Shown: positions 43,145 to 52,867, counted from the stretch's first letter. The stretch is 64,000 nucleotides of DNA from Olivibacter sp036959255 (GCF_036959255.1 NZ_JAWMTI010000001.1:310001-374000); one strand, 5' to 3'. Numbers and translations: made by a program. The notes: generated from the sequence alone by a model not told the origin.

Positions 43145-44950
43145 TTAATCCTTGTTATTATAAAACCCACCATAATATTTGAATGGCGACCATACGGGAA
43201 GTGTTTCAGGTAATTTCGGAGACAGGCTTTTATACTCATCTGCACCAAAAACCACCCTGCCATCTACAACTGTCAATGAGGAGGCGATTGTTTTTATTTC
43301 ATCATCTGGTACGGTAAAATAATCTTTATTAAGCAAGATAAAATCTGCGAAATGACCCGGAATGATTTTTCCCATTTCACGCTCCTGATCTTCAAACCAA
43401 GTTGGCGCCACTGTAAATAATTTTAATGCTTCTTCTCTTGTTAACCGATTATTTTTTGCCAGTACTTCAGTGCCCGACACGGATTTTCCGGTAACCATCC
43501 AACTTATACCAATCCACGGATTAAAGGAAGCGACCCTAAATGCGTCCGTGGTCATCGTAAGCGGAACACCGCTGTCGTACAACTCACGCAATCGCGGGGT
43601 TTGTAATGCTTTCTCCACTCCGTAGGTTTTTATAAATGCGTCGCCGTGCATGGCCAGTTTCGTATCTAAGGCAATACCACCTCCCAGTTTTTTTACTCTG
43701 GCAGCATTCTCAAGAGATATCGTTTCGGCATGTTCAATACTCCAGCGTAAACCGTCTAATGGTGTCTTTTTGTTTATAGCTTCGAGTTCGTCGAGAAAGG
43801 GCGTAATATTTTCGTCGTAGCTAATGTGCATGCGAAAGGGAATTCCTTTTTCAACAAGCTTGGTAATATCTTCCTTAATGTAACGGCGCATTATTTCCGC
43901 ATCGATAACCACTGCCGGTCTGTCGAAATTTTCGTGGTCATGTAGTTCCATTCTAAGCAATTCGCCGGCACCTTCATATTCATGACCATGCGCCATAGTC
44001 GGATGCAGGTTCTCTCCCGGACTGATCGGGGATTTCTTTGTTACTGCGTTAATTTCTGCATCTACCAAACTAGCGCTGTTCGTATCGCCATATTGAAGGT
44101 CAATGAATGGCATCCGTATGTTTAGACGATTTTCCTTCGCCAGTTGTTGTATTTGCGTATGACCGTGAGGATGGCCGATCAATGCGGCTCCATCAACGGC
44201 TGAGGTAACTCCGAAACGGTTCAGACTGTTTATTACGTTTGCAATTGAACTAAGCTGCTCCTCACTTGAAGGCTGTGGCACCATCGCTTCCAGTGAGATA
44301 AATGTAAATGTATACCCGTCTACAACCCCTGTATAATTTCCTTTCTCGTCTTTTTCGAATACAGTACCCGGCAATGCCGGAAAACGATCGGTACCTACGC
44401 CAAAAGCTTTCATAGCCATTTCATTTAAAAATGCTCGGTTGTAAGCATACTGTACAATCGCAGGTCTGTTCGGAACTGCCTCTCGGATTTCTTCGATGGT
44501 GGGCAATCGATTTTCTTTAAACTGGTACGGCGACCAACCACCGATCACTTTTACCCATTGGCCCTCAGGAGTTCGTTTTGCCTGCTCACTTAACATTTCC
44601 AATGCACGCTTGAGTGTTGGTACACCCTCCCATCTGACATTGTAATTGTAACTCCTATCATTTAATATATGGATGTGGGCATCATTGATACCCGGTATCA
44701 AACGCTTACCACTTGCATCGATGACCTTGGTGCTGTTGTCTTTCAATTTCAATATCTCCGCATTTGTGCCTACAGCATAGATTTTACCTCGTTTTACTGC
44801 GAGTGCAGAAGCTTCGGGTTTGGTTAGGCTGCCGGTAGTAATTTTTGCATTGAACACGATCATATCGGCACCGATCAGTTGTTCGGTGGTTTGTGCTCTA
44901 CTATGTACAGTACTGATTATAGCGATTGCTAGAACGATTAGTCTTCTCAT
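43145..44950 (-). CDS. Amidohydrolase (YtcJ-like), exported
   Basis: A 601-residue metal-dependent hydrolase with a signal peptide (LIVLAIAIISTVHSRAQ). The N-terminal composite beta-sandwich precedes IPGINDAHIHILND (the first two metal His), RWSIEHAETIS, GIALDTKLAMHG and a later TMTTDAFRVASFNPW segment (catalytic Asp). The C-terminal strand is GRVVFGADEY. The family (YtcJ/NfdA) hydrolyses formamide-like or other amide substrates; the substrate here is unknown. It is upstream of the YceI gene on the same strand, separated by 119 bp that contain an inverted repeat. The 44951-45239 interval shows nothing recognisable. Confidence 0.9.
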   Translation of the reverse strand: MRRLIVLAIAIISTVHSRAQTTEQLIGADMIVFNAKITTGSLTKPEASALAVKRGKIYAVGTNAEILKLKDNSTKVIDASGKRLIPGINDAHIHILNDRSYNYNVRWEGVPTLKRALEMLSEQAKRTPEGQWVKVIGGWSPYQFKENRLPTIEEIREAVPNRPAIVQYAYNRAFLNEMAMKAFGVGTDRFPALPGTVFEKDEKGNYTGVVDGYTFTFISLEAMVPQPSSEEQLSSIANVINSLNRFGVTSAVDGAALIGHPHGHTQIQQLAKENRLNIRMPFIDLQYGDTNSASLVDAEINAVTKKSPISPGENLHPTMAHGHEYEGAGELLRMELHDHENFDRPAVVIDAEIMRRYIKEDITKLVEKGIPFRMHISYDENITPFLDELEAINKKTPLDGLRWSIEHAETISLENAARVKKLGGGIALDTKLAMHGDAFIKTYGVEKALQTPRLRELYDSGVPLTMTTDAFRVASFNPWIGISWMVTGKSVSGTEVLAKNNRLTREEALKLFTVAPTWFEDQEREMGKIIPGHFADFILLNKDYFTVPDDEIKTIASSLTVVDGRVVFGADEYKSLSPKLPETLPVWSPFKYYGGFYNNKD

Positions 44951-45239
44951 ATTTTACTTTTAAAAATCAATTTTTTGTTGTCTTGTAATCACCCAAAAAG
45001 GCACTCGGAAATTGAATTCAAAGTTAATTATGCGCAAAATGCCGGAAGACGACATTTGCCGAAAAATTCAATCGACAAATGTCTACGTCATAATCATTTT
45101 TGCAAAATAATTACACATTGTGACTTCAAAAGACGGTCGAGATGGACCAGACTATCTATCGTGAATTTGTTCATATGTATCCAGCCGAACGGCTTTTACT
45201 GATCTTATACTGATTATTGCATCATCAAAACATAAAATT

Positions 45240-45923
45240 ATGATGATGAATGCAAAAATAGTAAAGCGACAATCCCTAAAAGTCTGCACACTGGTGATCT
45301 TCGGATCAGTTGTGCTCAGCAGCTACATTGCAGAACCGCAAAAAGGGAATGTATTCCACGAAATGAGACCGCTTCAAAGCGATAGCGTATCCTTGGATGA
45401 CGTATCGGGGTATTTCCGCTTTCCAAACCGAGCTGCGTACATTCGGTTTTTTGATCAGGACGGCCAATTCGTCGCCCAGCAGACATGGGATGGACGGATT
45501 TATCCGCTACAGCGCACTGGATCGCTCACCTTCCAGTCGCGTGATGAAGCCTACCGGATTGCATTTATCGCAGGCACTGATGGAAAAATTGATAAGGCTA
45601 AGATCCTTGACCGGCTAACGCTGGAAAAAGTTTCCTTCAATCCTACGCAATATGTTTCGCTTACCGCAGACCAACTTACACCGCTTTTGGGGCAATATCG
45701 ACTCCAACGAGACAGCAATATGGAAATCAACGTAACAACGCAGGGCAATAAACTTGCGATAGAGCAACTATGGGATAACAAAACCATCGTGTTTGAAGCT
45801 TTCACCCCTACGGATTTCCTTAATGCGGAATTGTCCTTTCCGCTGACATTCATCGTCTCGAATGGTACCGTCAAAGAACTTATCTGTTTTGAATCAGATC
45901 GTTGGGAAAGGATAGAACAATGA
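45240..45923 (+). CDS. Exported hypothetical protein
   Basis: A 227-residue protein with an N-terminal signal peptide (LKVCTLVIFGSVVLSSYIAE). The middle (about 60-140) is strand-rich. The C-terminal 80 residues (LTPLLGQYRLQRDSNMEI onward) resemble the small beta domain (DUF3471-like) that follows many Bacteroidota serine hydrolases. Its stop codon overlaps the next gene's start (ATGA), so the two are co-translated. A 44-bp piece of this gene recurs as a relic at 52689-52732. Confidence 0.6.
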   Translation: MMMNAKIVKRQSLKVCTLVIFGSVVLSSYIAEPQKGNVFHEMRPLQSDSVSLDDVSGYFRFPNRAAYIRFFDQDGQFVAQQTWDGRIYPLQRTGSLTFQSRDEAYRIAFIAGTDGKIDKAKILDRLTLEKVSFNPTQYVSLTADQLTPLLGQYRLQRDSNMEINVTTQGNKLAIEQLWDNKTIVFEAFTPTDFLNAELSFPLTFIVSNGTVKELICFESDRWERIEQ

Positions 45924-46804
45924 ATAATCGGATATTCAAATCAATTCTCCTGATCTGGCTGCTCATGCCATTCACCTACCTATCTGCCCAAAGTGTTGCT
46001 GATCCGGCTTTTCGGTTTGAAACGGAACGCCCCCGATATAAAAACGGGAAGGCCCCGCTTGTTCTCTATGATGAGGGGCACAACAACCCCTTCACGTTAA
46101 AGGGACAGTATGCTGCATTTGCCCAGGTATTGGAAGCTGATGGTTACCGATTGGAAGCCAGCAGCCAAACCATTACTGCAGAAACCTTAACGGGTGTCCG
46201 CGTGTTTGTGACCGCCAATGCATTGCACGACCTGGACAATTGGGGTGCCCAGGTAGCAAGTGCCTATGCCGACGAAGAAGTGGAAACTTTGTACGATTGG
46301 GTGCAGCGCGGTGGCTCGCTTTTCGTTATTACAGATCAGATGCCTGCAGCAGGTGCCGCAAGTAAACTTGCGGCGCGCTTTGGCTTTGACCTCACTAACG
46401 GTATTGCACAGCGCAAGGATGGCCAACCTGAGATCTTCTCCCGTAGCAGAGGCAATCTCACGGCCAATCCGGTAACTGATGCAGCGGGTTTTGCGATAGA
46501 CAGCATCCGCTTTTGGGCAGGAACGGGATTTGTTCCGCCGCCAGAAGCTATCATCGTTTCTTCGTTGGACGAAGACTACGAGCTCTTGCTCCCAGCTGAT
46601 GGATCCAAAATATCGGGTAAAGGTTTAGCAAACGGTGCGATCCTGCAATTTGGGCGTGGACGGGTATGTCTGATTGCTGATGCGGGTCCGTTTTACGCGC
46701 TCTTAAGGGGGATCAAAAGTGAAAAACGAGGTATGAATCATCCCGATGCAAGGCAGAACGCCCAGTTTCTTTTGAACATTCTTCATTGGCTGGATGCACG
46801 ATAA
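45920..46804 (+). CDS. Exported GATase-1-like (DUF4350-type) protein
   Basis: A 294-residue protein with a signal peptide (SILLIWLLMPFTYLSAQ). The body resembles the class I glutamine-amidotransferase-like fold used by ThuA/DUF4350 proteins: the PLVLYDEGHNNPFTLKGQYA start, the RVFVTANALHDLDNW segment, and LFVITDQMPAAGAASKLAARF. A nucleophile-elbow cysteine is not apparent, so it may be a binding rather than catalytic version. The start at 45920 overlaps the upstream stop by 4 bp, so coupled translation is likely. Confidence 0.65.
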   Translation: MNNRIFKSILLIWLLMPFTYLSAQSVADPAFRFETERPRYKNGKAPLVLYDEGHNNPFTLKGQYAAFAQVLEADGYRLEASSQTITAETLTGVRVFVTANALHDLDNWGAQVASAYADEEVETLYDWVQRGGSLFVITDQMPAAGAASKLAARFGFDLTNGIAQRKDGQPEIFSRSRGNLTANPVTDAAGFAIDSIRFWAGTGFVPPPEAIIVSSLDEDYELLLPADGSKISGKGLANGAILQFGRGRVCLIADAGPFYALLRGIKSEKRGMNHPDARQNAQFLLNILHWLDAR

Positions 46805-46938
46805 AGAGGCGATATCCCTGAAATCTGGTATATGATCTTTGTGCTGATGAAACTATTTTTGTACTTCAAGCGCCATCATTCTTCAAAGTCCGGGGAGAAT
46901 AGTAATGGAGATTATTAAAAACAACTATGGGAACTGAA

Positions 46939-47427
46939 ATGTCCTTTTATAAATTTATCATCTTGCTTTCGCTAATGTCTATCAATTTTTCTACTGCTTA
47001 TGCTCAATCTCTTCAGTTAGACACCACCCTTTCAGACGTCTATCAGTTCCATATCAGGAAAGAAGATGAGGAAGGCTTTTTAATAACTTATTACGATGCC
47101 GTAGACACCAAAGACAACTCCAAACCCTTCGAAATCATCATTACCCAAACGAGCAGTAAATTAATGAACATGAATGGCGTAGCTGACGGTATTGAGAAAA
47201 ACCTTAAGAATTATAATCCGGACAGCAAGTTAATGCTCATCAAACAGGAAGAACAGGGAGGTAAAAATCGTCGGCTTTATCAGTTCTCGAGCATGAATGC
47301 CACAATACTGATGCTGATGCAAGAAAGCAACGATTGGTTCGCTATGATAGAAGCTGAATTTCCGGATGATGAACTTAAAAAGATGTCTATCCAAAAATGG
47401 CAGGACATCTTTTGGAAAGCCGAATAG
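46939..47427 (+). CDS. Exported hypothetical protein
   Basis: A 162-residue protein with a signal peptide (FIILLSLMSINFSTAYAQ). The mature part has alternating strands and helices without recognised motifs (FHIRKEDEEGFLITYYDAVD and IEKNLKNYNPDSKLMLIKQ are its clearest segments). No lipobox is present. ATG at 46939 was preferred over the one at 46927 because it begins a proper signal sequence. It is alone between the previous operon and the convergent AraC gene. Confidence 0.6.
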   Translation: MSFYKFIILLSLMSINFSTAYAQSLQLDTTLSDVYQFHIRKEDEEGFLITYYDAVDTKDNSKPFEIIITQTSSKLMNMNGVADGIEKNLKNYNPDSKLMLIKQEEQGGKNRRLYQFSSMNATILMLMQESNDWFAMIEAEFPDDELKKMSIQKWQDIFWKAE

Positions 47428-47497
47428 TGAATTTTTAAAGTGAGGTTGCAGTAATTTGGGGACGTGGTAGAAAAATTGCTGTAAGCGCTATTACAAT

Positions 47498-48286
47498 TTA
47501 TTTTGCCGTTATTGCTTTAAATTGGGTAGGCCTCATATTGGTCAATTGGCGAAAATTATTGCTGAATGCGGCTATATTTGAATACCCAACTTCATAGGCA
47601 ATCTCCGTCATATTCAGGTCGGAGTCTTTGATCAATTCCATCGCCCGAATAATCCGCAACATTTTTACATGCTGAATAAAGGTAGTATGGAGTTTTGTTT
47701 GAAATAGTCTTGTCAGACTTCTTACGCTCATTCCGGACAGCTTTGCCGTTTCTTCTAAGCTCAGGTTTTCATTTAACCGATTTCTAAGATTATCAACAAT
47801 TACATGGAGTCGTTGATCGTCGGTAGTGGGAAGTTGGATCGAAAATTTTTTAAGATTCTCTTTGGGCAGCAGCTTCTTCAATGTTGTCATAAATTCAAAC
47901 TCCCAGGAACCTTGGCAATAATCGCCTTGCCATGTTTCGCTGAAAGCAAGCATTTCTGATAGTAGCTTACTCACGGGATAGATGCCCAACTCATCGTAAA
48001 AACCACCTAATCTTTCGCCGGGAAAATAGATATTGATAATATACAGATCCTGTGTATTAAACATCAGGTTGTGGGGATAATTTTTCGGTATCCAGATATA
48101 ATGATTGGACGGAATATAGAAGTCCCTTTCGTTTGTTTGCAAGTAAGCAATTCCTCCATACACCAATAATAACTGAGCTTTAGCATGTTGATGTGAAGGC
48201 AAACGCTGCTCGGTTTGCTGTCGCATCACCAAAATAGATTCAGGATTTTGGTCAACAGCATGTATAAGTTGGTCCAGAATCTCCAT
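47498..48286 (-). CDS. AraC family regulator of the divergent efflux operon
   Basis: A 262-residue AraC protein. The N-terminal cupin half (about 15-110) includes RLPSHQHAKAQLLLVYGG and YIPSNHYIWIPKNYPH. The C-terminal double helix-turn-helix includes ENLSLEETAKLSGMSVRSLTRLF, the MTEIAYEVGYSNIAAFSNNF segment and the MRPTQFKA end. The start at 48286 matches the family start; the longer frame would add an implausible hydrophobic leader. It is divergent from the small gene and TolC-type operon, separated by 89 bp that contain a likely AraC site. Confidence 0.92.
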   Translation of the reverse strand: MEILDQLIHAVDQNPESILVMRQQTEQRLPSHQHAKAQLLLVYGGIAYLQTNERDFYIPSNHYIWIPKNYPHNLMFNTQDLYIINIYFPGERLGGFYDELGIYPVSKLLSEMLAFSETWQGDYCQGSWEFEFMTTLKKLLPKENLKKFSIQLPTTDDQRLHVIVDNLRNRLNENLSLEETAKLSGMSVRSLTRLFQTKLHTTFIQHVKMLRIIRAMELIKDSDLNMTEIAYEVGYSNIAAFSNNFRQLTNMRPTQFKAITAK

Positions 48287-48305
48287 ATGGCCAAATATAA
48301 CAAAT

Positions 48306-48353
48306 ATTAGGCTAATTATATAAAATGATACTTTGCCATCATGAATAATTTTG
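48306..48353 (+). promoter_or_regulatory. Efflux operon promoter with AraC-like site 21 bp before -7
   Basis: TAATTTTG (48346-48353) is a perfect -7 element. ATTAGGCTAATTATATAAA (48306-48324) ends exactly 21 bp upstream, the same spacing as in three redox promoters (52810, 56300, 58910), and resembles their operator loosely. Confidence 0.45.
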
Positions 48354-48375
48354 CTCAGTAAATAAAGCAATTATC

Positions 48376-48621
48376 ATGAAACAGAAAATCAAAAGCCTCG
48401 ATCAAAATCTTGAGTTTGTGGCTCAAAATAAAACCGCTGATAATAACGAACTCCATTCGACAGAAGAAATGGACGCCCTGTATCGCTACTGGCTGGCTTA
48501 TTCTTATCCTTTTGTGCCTATGATCGATTTAACCATCATCTATGATGAAATAAGAAAAATGGTAAAGCATTGGCTCGTAAAGAAAAGAGAACATAAAAAC
48601 AAGATTCATGAAAACATATAG
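48376..48621 (+). CDS. Small hypothetical protein leading the efflux operon
   Basis: An 81-residue charged helical protein with a central aromatic stretch (MDALYRYWLAYSYPFVPMID) and a basic C-terminus. No family is recognised. It begins 22 bp after the -7 element and overlaps the TolC-type gene by 14 bp, so it is translated as the first member of the operon. It may be a real small subunit or a leader that couples translation. Confidence 0.5.
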   Translation: MKQKIKSLDQNLEFVAQNKTADNNELHSTEEMDALYRYWLAYSYPFVPMIDLTIIYDEIRKMVKHWLVKKREHKNKIHENI

Positions 48622-49942
48622 GTCGATCGCGATATTGGGAGCCATAATACTGCTGTTGGCATCATCGCTCCGTGCACAAGATGCAGGAACTGTCCAGACG
48701 ATGAGTTTGGAAGAAATATGGAAGCTTTCTGAAGCAAATAACCGCCAACTTAAACTATCAGCCTTCAATCTTCAGCAAAGCAAATTAGAAGAACTTGAGG
48801 CCAAAGATCGCCTGCTACCGGAGCTTTCGATAGGTGGAGATGTAAAACTCAATTCCAAATTCCTTATTTATGAAGGTGGATTTTTTTCCTCCCCAAGGGA
48901 TGTACCTGTAAAAGGCTATGGTTACGGAGTGGGTTATAACTTAAACGTTAACATCTTTAATGGTGGTAATGAAAGAAGAAATATCAAGATAAAGCAGGAG
49001 GAAGAGGCACGTCGGCAATACGAAGTTGACCTGCAAAAGCACAGTGTAAAATACCATGTTGCCGTGGCTTATTTCGATCTGTATAAACTGCTACACTTCC
49101 GGGATTTTATCAACGCTGAAATTGTAGCAGAGAAAAGGCAGCTATCACGGATAGAAAGCCTACACAAAAACGGCATTGTACTAAAGAGTGATGTGCTGAG
49201 GACCTCGGTAAAACTGTCGCAACTGGAATTAAATCTGTCGGATATTGAAAAGAAGATCGATATCGCAAAGCAGCGTCTGAACATTTTTATGGGGCGCGAT
49301 CACGAAGAGGAATTGCAAATCTCCTATCAAAACAAGGCTGAAATGGATCGCATCACAGATTCCGGTTACGGGACTTATATTGACATTGCGCGCAATCAAT
49401 CGCCTGATTATAGGATTGTGAATAGCGACATTAAACAGAGTGAGCTAAATATCAAACAACTAAAAGCGACGCTATTGCCAAAAGTTTCCTTGTATTCTTA
49501 TTACAATTATACCTATCCGCAGATTTCTTTTTATCCCTATTCGAATGATTTATGGGGATTTGGTCAAACAGGGATCAAAGTGCAATTTTCTATTGATAAT
49601 TTATATAAAAGCAAGCATTCCATTGCCCGTGCTCAGATCGTCAATAATCAGGCAAAAGAAAAAGCCAGGATTAAAAAAGATGAAATTTCCCTCCAGATAA
49701 AAGAAGCTTATTTGCAACAGCAACAGGCATTGGAAAGCGCAGAAACCGCAGCGAAAAACATCATCAAAACGACCGAAACGGTTCGGGTCATCCGGAACAG
49801 TTATCTCCATCAGGAATCACTGTTGACCGATCTTTTAGACGCAGAAAACACCTTGCTGGAAGCAAAATTTAATTTGACAACTGCGCAAACAGATGTAAAA
49901 CTTAGCCATATCCGACTACAGGCAATTGTAGGGATTCTTTAA
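48608..49942 (+). CDS. TolC family outer-membrane efflux protein
   Basis: A 444-residue outer-membrane factor with a signal peptide (AIILLLASSLRAQ). Two long coiled-coil helical repeats flank the beta-strand segments, as in TolC. Typical segments are SLEEIWKLSEANNRQLKLSAF, the NGIVLKSDVLRTSVKLSQLE hairpin, and DLLDAENTLLEAKFNLTTAQ near the end. Trimeric TolC proteins form the exit duct. With the next two genes it makes a complete EmrAB-TolC-like tripartite pump. Confidence 0.92.
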   Translation: MKTYRSIAILGAIILLLASSLRAQDAGTVQTMSLEEIWKLSEANNRQLKLSAFNLQQSKLEELEAKDRLLPELSIGGDVKLNSKFLIYEGGFFSSPRDVPVKGYGYGVGYNLNVNIFNGGNERRNIKIKQEEEARRQYEVDLQKHSVKYHVAVAYFDLYKLLHFRDFINAEIVAEKRQLSRIESLHKNGIVLKSDVLRTSVKLSQLELNLSDIEKKIDIAKQRLNIFMGRDHEEELQISYQNKAEMDRITDSGYGTYIDIARNQSPDYRIVNSDIKQSELNIKQLKATLLPKVSLYSYYNYTYPQISFYPYSNDLWGFGQTGIKVQFSIDNLYKSKHSIARAQIVNNQAKEKARIKKDEISLQIKEAYLQQQQALESAETAAKNIIKTTETVRVIRNSYLHQESLLTDLLDAENTLLEAKFNLTTAQTDVKLSHIRLQAIVGIL

Positions 49943-49953
49943 TATGAATAATC

Positions 49954-51000
49954 ATGAACAAAAATAAAACAGATAAACTGATTGTCAACCTAACCAAATG
50001 GTTTGGCATCGCCTTCTTTATGGCAATCATCATTTGGGGAGCCGTCTATTTCTTTAAGGGCTACCGCTGTGAACAGACGAATGATGCACAGGTGGATGCA
50101 TATCTGTCACCTATTAATGCAAAAGTAGGTGGCTATATCAGCAAGATTTATTATAAAGACAATCAGCGGGTTCAAAAAGGAGATACGCTTGTGGTGATTG
50201 AGCTTGATGAATATGGCCTCAAAAGAGACGCCGCATCAGCAGAACTGTTAAGCTCGCATGCCAAATTACCTATTTTGACGGCGAATGAAGAGACGCAAAT
50301 CAAAAGTATTGAGGTTATAAGGGCACAATTGGCAGGAGTAAAAGCGAGATTGGACCAGCAGCAAAGAGAGTTCGACCGTTATAAGAATCTACTGGCGGAT
50401 GAATCTACCACACAACAAAAATTCGATAATGTCAGCGCGTCTTTGGAGATCACACAAGCTGATTATAAACAGACAAAAGCGTCTTTGCAGGTAGCCGAAT
50501 CCAAGCTAAACGATCTCAGCGCACAACGTAAAGCGATAGCGGCAGAGATAAAACTAAAGGAAGCGCTGCTGGAAAGACAGGAATTGGATATTAGATATAC
50601 AGTAATCACGGCCCCTTTTGATGGACAGATCGGTAAAAAGACCATTCAGGAAGGGCAGCTGATACAAGCTGGTCAAACCCTGGCATTTTTGGTCAACAGC
50701 GCAGAAGAAAAATGGGTGATCGCTAATTTCAAGGAAACGCAGGTGGGCAGCTTCAAGGTGGGACAAACCGTAACGGTAGAAGTAGATGCTTTTCCGAATG
50801 ATACGTTCAGTGGTCTTATCGAATCACTATCGCCAACCACCGGTTCGCGTTATTCATTACTGCCACCCGACAATGCCACCGGCAATTTTGTTAAAATCAT
50901 CCAACGTATCCCGGTACGCATCAAACTTACCGATACTGCTGAAAAATTAGCAAAACTCTCTGCCGGAATGAATGCCAATGTTTACGTTTTAAAAGATTAA
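49954..51000 (+). CDS. HlyD/EmrA family membrane fusion protein
   Basis: A 348-residue adaptor with one N-terminal membrane helix (GIAFFMAIIIWGAVYFF). The split lipoyl domain opens with the NDAQVDAYLSPINAKVGGYI segment, followed by a coiled-coil hairpin (about 95-210) rich in Gln, Glu and Lys, and a beta-barrel with APFDGQIGKKTIQEGQLIQ. The opening C-x-TNDAQVDA is the EmrA pattern. It bridges the inner-membrane MFS pump and the TolC-type duct and is 11 bp after the TolC gene. Confidence 0.93.
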   Translation: MNKNKTDKLIVNLTKWFGIAFFMAIIIWGAVYFFKGYRCEQTNDAQVDAYLSPINAKVGGYISKIYYKDNQRVQKGDTLVVIELDEYGLKRDAASAELLSSHAKLPILTANEETQIKSIEVIRAQLAGVKARLDQQQREFDRYKNLLADESTTQQKFDNVSASLEITQADYKQTKASLQVAESKLNDLSAQRKAIAAEIKLKEALLERQELDIRYTVITAPFDGQIGKKTIQEGQLIQAGQTLAFLVNSAEEKWVIANFKETQVGSFKVGQTVTVEVDAFPNDTFSGLIESLSPTTGSRYSLLPPDNATGNFVKIIQRIPVRIKLTDTAEKLAKLSAGMNANVYVLKD

Positions 51001-51002
51001 GT

Positions 51003-52592
51003 ATGCAAGCACATAAAATTCCGATTTTCAAACCTTGGGTTTCTGAATGGATGGCAAGATCCGTGATATTTGCCATTTTAATGACCTGCCTGTTCAGTTT
51101 CGCCTACTATAGCAGTCCCGTTTCGGCAATGGGTTTTTACGGTGTACAGGCTACAGATGTCCAATATGCCATGGTGCTTCTCTACGGTTCAACCGTGGCC
51201 TTTTTGGCGTTGGATTTTCGCATTGTGAAGTATTTTGCACCGAGGAAATACTTGTTGATAGCGCTTGCCATCAATGCCCTCTGTTCTGTCATCTGTTTTC
51301 ATTCCAAAGACTGGACACTGTTTGTGATCTGTCAGTTTGTACAAGGTATTACCTGCGCATTGATGTCCGGAATCGTCCTACAGCTCACCTTTCCAAGATT
51401 GCAGTCGACACGTGCACGGGTAATTGCCTATAGTCTGCTCTACGGAAGTATACAGATCGCCGTTCCGTTTTATTCCATCTATTCCGGTATAGTGCTTCAT
51501 TTTTATAATTTCAACTGGCTATTTTATGGTCTCATTATCATACTCATCGTACTCACGCTGCTTGTATTGTTGACCATGAACAGCAAAGCACGGTTTACCA
51601 AAAAGATACCACTTTATCAGGTCGATTGGGTCGGTTATCTATTTTATGTTTCGTTTATTTTAATACTTGGCTATATCCTTGTTTACGGTCGGCAATTGGG
51701 CTGGTTTGATAGCCGTTTAATTGTTCTGCTTAGTCTGGGTAATTTAGCCATTCTTACCCTGTTTATCGTCAGAGCATCAAAGCTTAAACGTCCATTGATC
51801 AACCTGCAAATTTTTAAGGTAAAGAATTTCGTCATCGGGTTACTGTTGCTTTTTACGTTTTATATTTTCAAAGGAAGTACCGGACTTGCTTATGGTTATC
51901 TTGAAGTTGTTTTAGGCAATGATCCGCTCACTACGATCCCTATTTGGCTAGCCGTCATTTCAGGAACTGTACTGAGTATGTTTATCGCCTCCCGGTTTAT
52001 ACTGATGGGGTTTAACCTGATAAGAATCATCATCGTAGGTTTTAGTTTTATGGCCTTGTATTATGCGTATATGCTTCTCTTTGTTTCTGTACAGAGTGAA
52101 ACAATGTATTTCATCCTGCCGATGTTTATTTATGGTGTAGCCACAGGCGTTTTATTTGTCCCAATTGTTTCGTTTACCGCATCCACAGCACCGCCAAAGA
52201 TTGCGATCAACGCATCACTTTTAGGAATATTGGCAAGATTCACCGGTTTTACAACGGGCTTGGCACTCAATAACGAACTTCAGTTGTTTGCCAAATCGGC
52301 CGTTAGGGAAAAAGTTCGGGAAACATTGACTGGAATGAATCCGCAATTGCCTGTTACTTTACTGGATATTCAAAACCAATATATAAATGCCGGTAATGAT
52401 GTGTATACCGCAAGGGGCATTTCAGGGGGATATTTTAATCAATTTGTAGGGCAACAAATATTGGCACGTGCCACCCGGGATTATTATGATTTGATGCTTC
52501 TGGCAGTAGTATGTGTTATTGTGATACTCTTATTGTTTCCACAGATTCAACAGGTAATACTTCGATTAATGAAAGGAAATATACCGTATTAA
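51003..52592 (+). CDS. MFS drug efflux transporter (EmrB-like)
   Basis: A 529-residue polytopic membrane protein with about 14 helices, the size and topology of the DHA2 (EmrB/QacA) group in Bacteroidota. The FVQGITCALMSGIVLQLTFP segment marks helix 4, and the IFKVKNFVIGLLLLF helix opens the C-terminal half. The start is 2 bp after the adaptor gene. It exports hydrophobic drugs, dyes or fatty acids using the proton gradient; the specific substrate is unknown. Confidence 0.92.
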   Translation: MQAHKIPIFKPWVSEWMARSVIFAILMTCLFSFAYYSSPVSAMGFYGVQATDVQYAMVLLYGSTVAFLALDFRIVKYFAPRKYLLIALAINALCSVICFHSKDWTLFVICQFVQGITCALMSGIVLQLTFPRLQSTRARVIAYSLLYGSIQIAVPFYSIYSGIVLHFYNFNWLFYGLIIILIVLTLLVLLTMNSKARFTKKIPLYQVDWVGYLFYVSFILILGYILVYGRQLGWFDSRLIVLLSLGNLAILTLFIVRASKLKRPLINLQIFKVKNFVIGLLLLFTFYIFKGSTGLAYGYLEVVLGNDPLTTIPIWLAVISGTVLSMFIASRFILMGFNLIRIIIVGFSFMALYYAYMLLFVSVQSETMYFILPMFIYGVATGVLFVPIVSFTASTAPPKIAINASLLGILARFTGFTTGLALNNELQLFAKSAVREKVRETLTGMNPQLPVTLLDIQNQYINAGNDVYTARGISGGYFNQFVGQQILARATRDYYDLMLLAVVCVIVILLLFPQIQQVILRLMKGNIPY

Positions 52593-52688
52593 ATCGTCTT
52601 CAAACCGCTCAAAACATTGTGTATTCTATTGTATATGCCGGATCTGGTAGTACAATGGCGAAAAGACGCTCGTATCAAATTGATGTAA

Positions 52689-52732
52689 AGCCCTTTTGGG
52701 GCAATATCAACTCCAAGGAGACAGCAATATAG
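52689..52732 (+). pseudogene. 44-bp relic similar to the 45240-45923 gene
   Basis: 39 of 44 positions match 45680-45723, including the shared words CTTTTGGGGCAATATC and GAGACAGCAATAT. Similarity fades on both sides and the reading frame is broken, so it is probably the last piece of a lost paralog. The remaining 52593-52809 interval shows nothing else. Confidence 0.5.
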
Positions 52733-52809
52733 CCCGCCAACGTCATCATAAATAACGTAAATTTATAATATGAGCTTTAAAATTACCGGATGAACCAAAT
52801 CCACTAATA

Positions 52810-52867
52810 ATTGACCTAATTCATAAAACGCTTCTACTTTCTATGCTGCACCTTTGTACTGTCAATA
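52810..52867 (+). promoter_or_regulatory. OsmC-gene promoter: operator, -7 and start-site box
   Basis: ATTGACCTAATTCATAAA (52810-52827), 21 bp, CACCTTTG (52849-52856), then TACTGTCAATA (52857-52867), 28 bp before the ATG. The same three-part layout occurs at 56300 and 58910. Confidence 0.65.

Noticed and set aside
43027..43263. Extended N-terminus of the YceI protein
   Set aside because: The extra 79 codons overlap the amidohydrolase gene and precede a normal signal peptide; the promoter and inverted repeat lie between.
52511..52732. 73-codon frame overlapping the MFS gene end
   Set aside because: It runs out of frame with the MFS gene and ends in a relic fragment, so it is a shadow.
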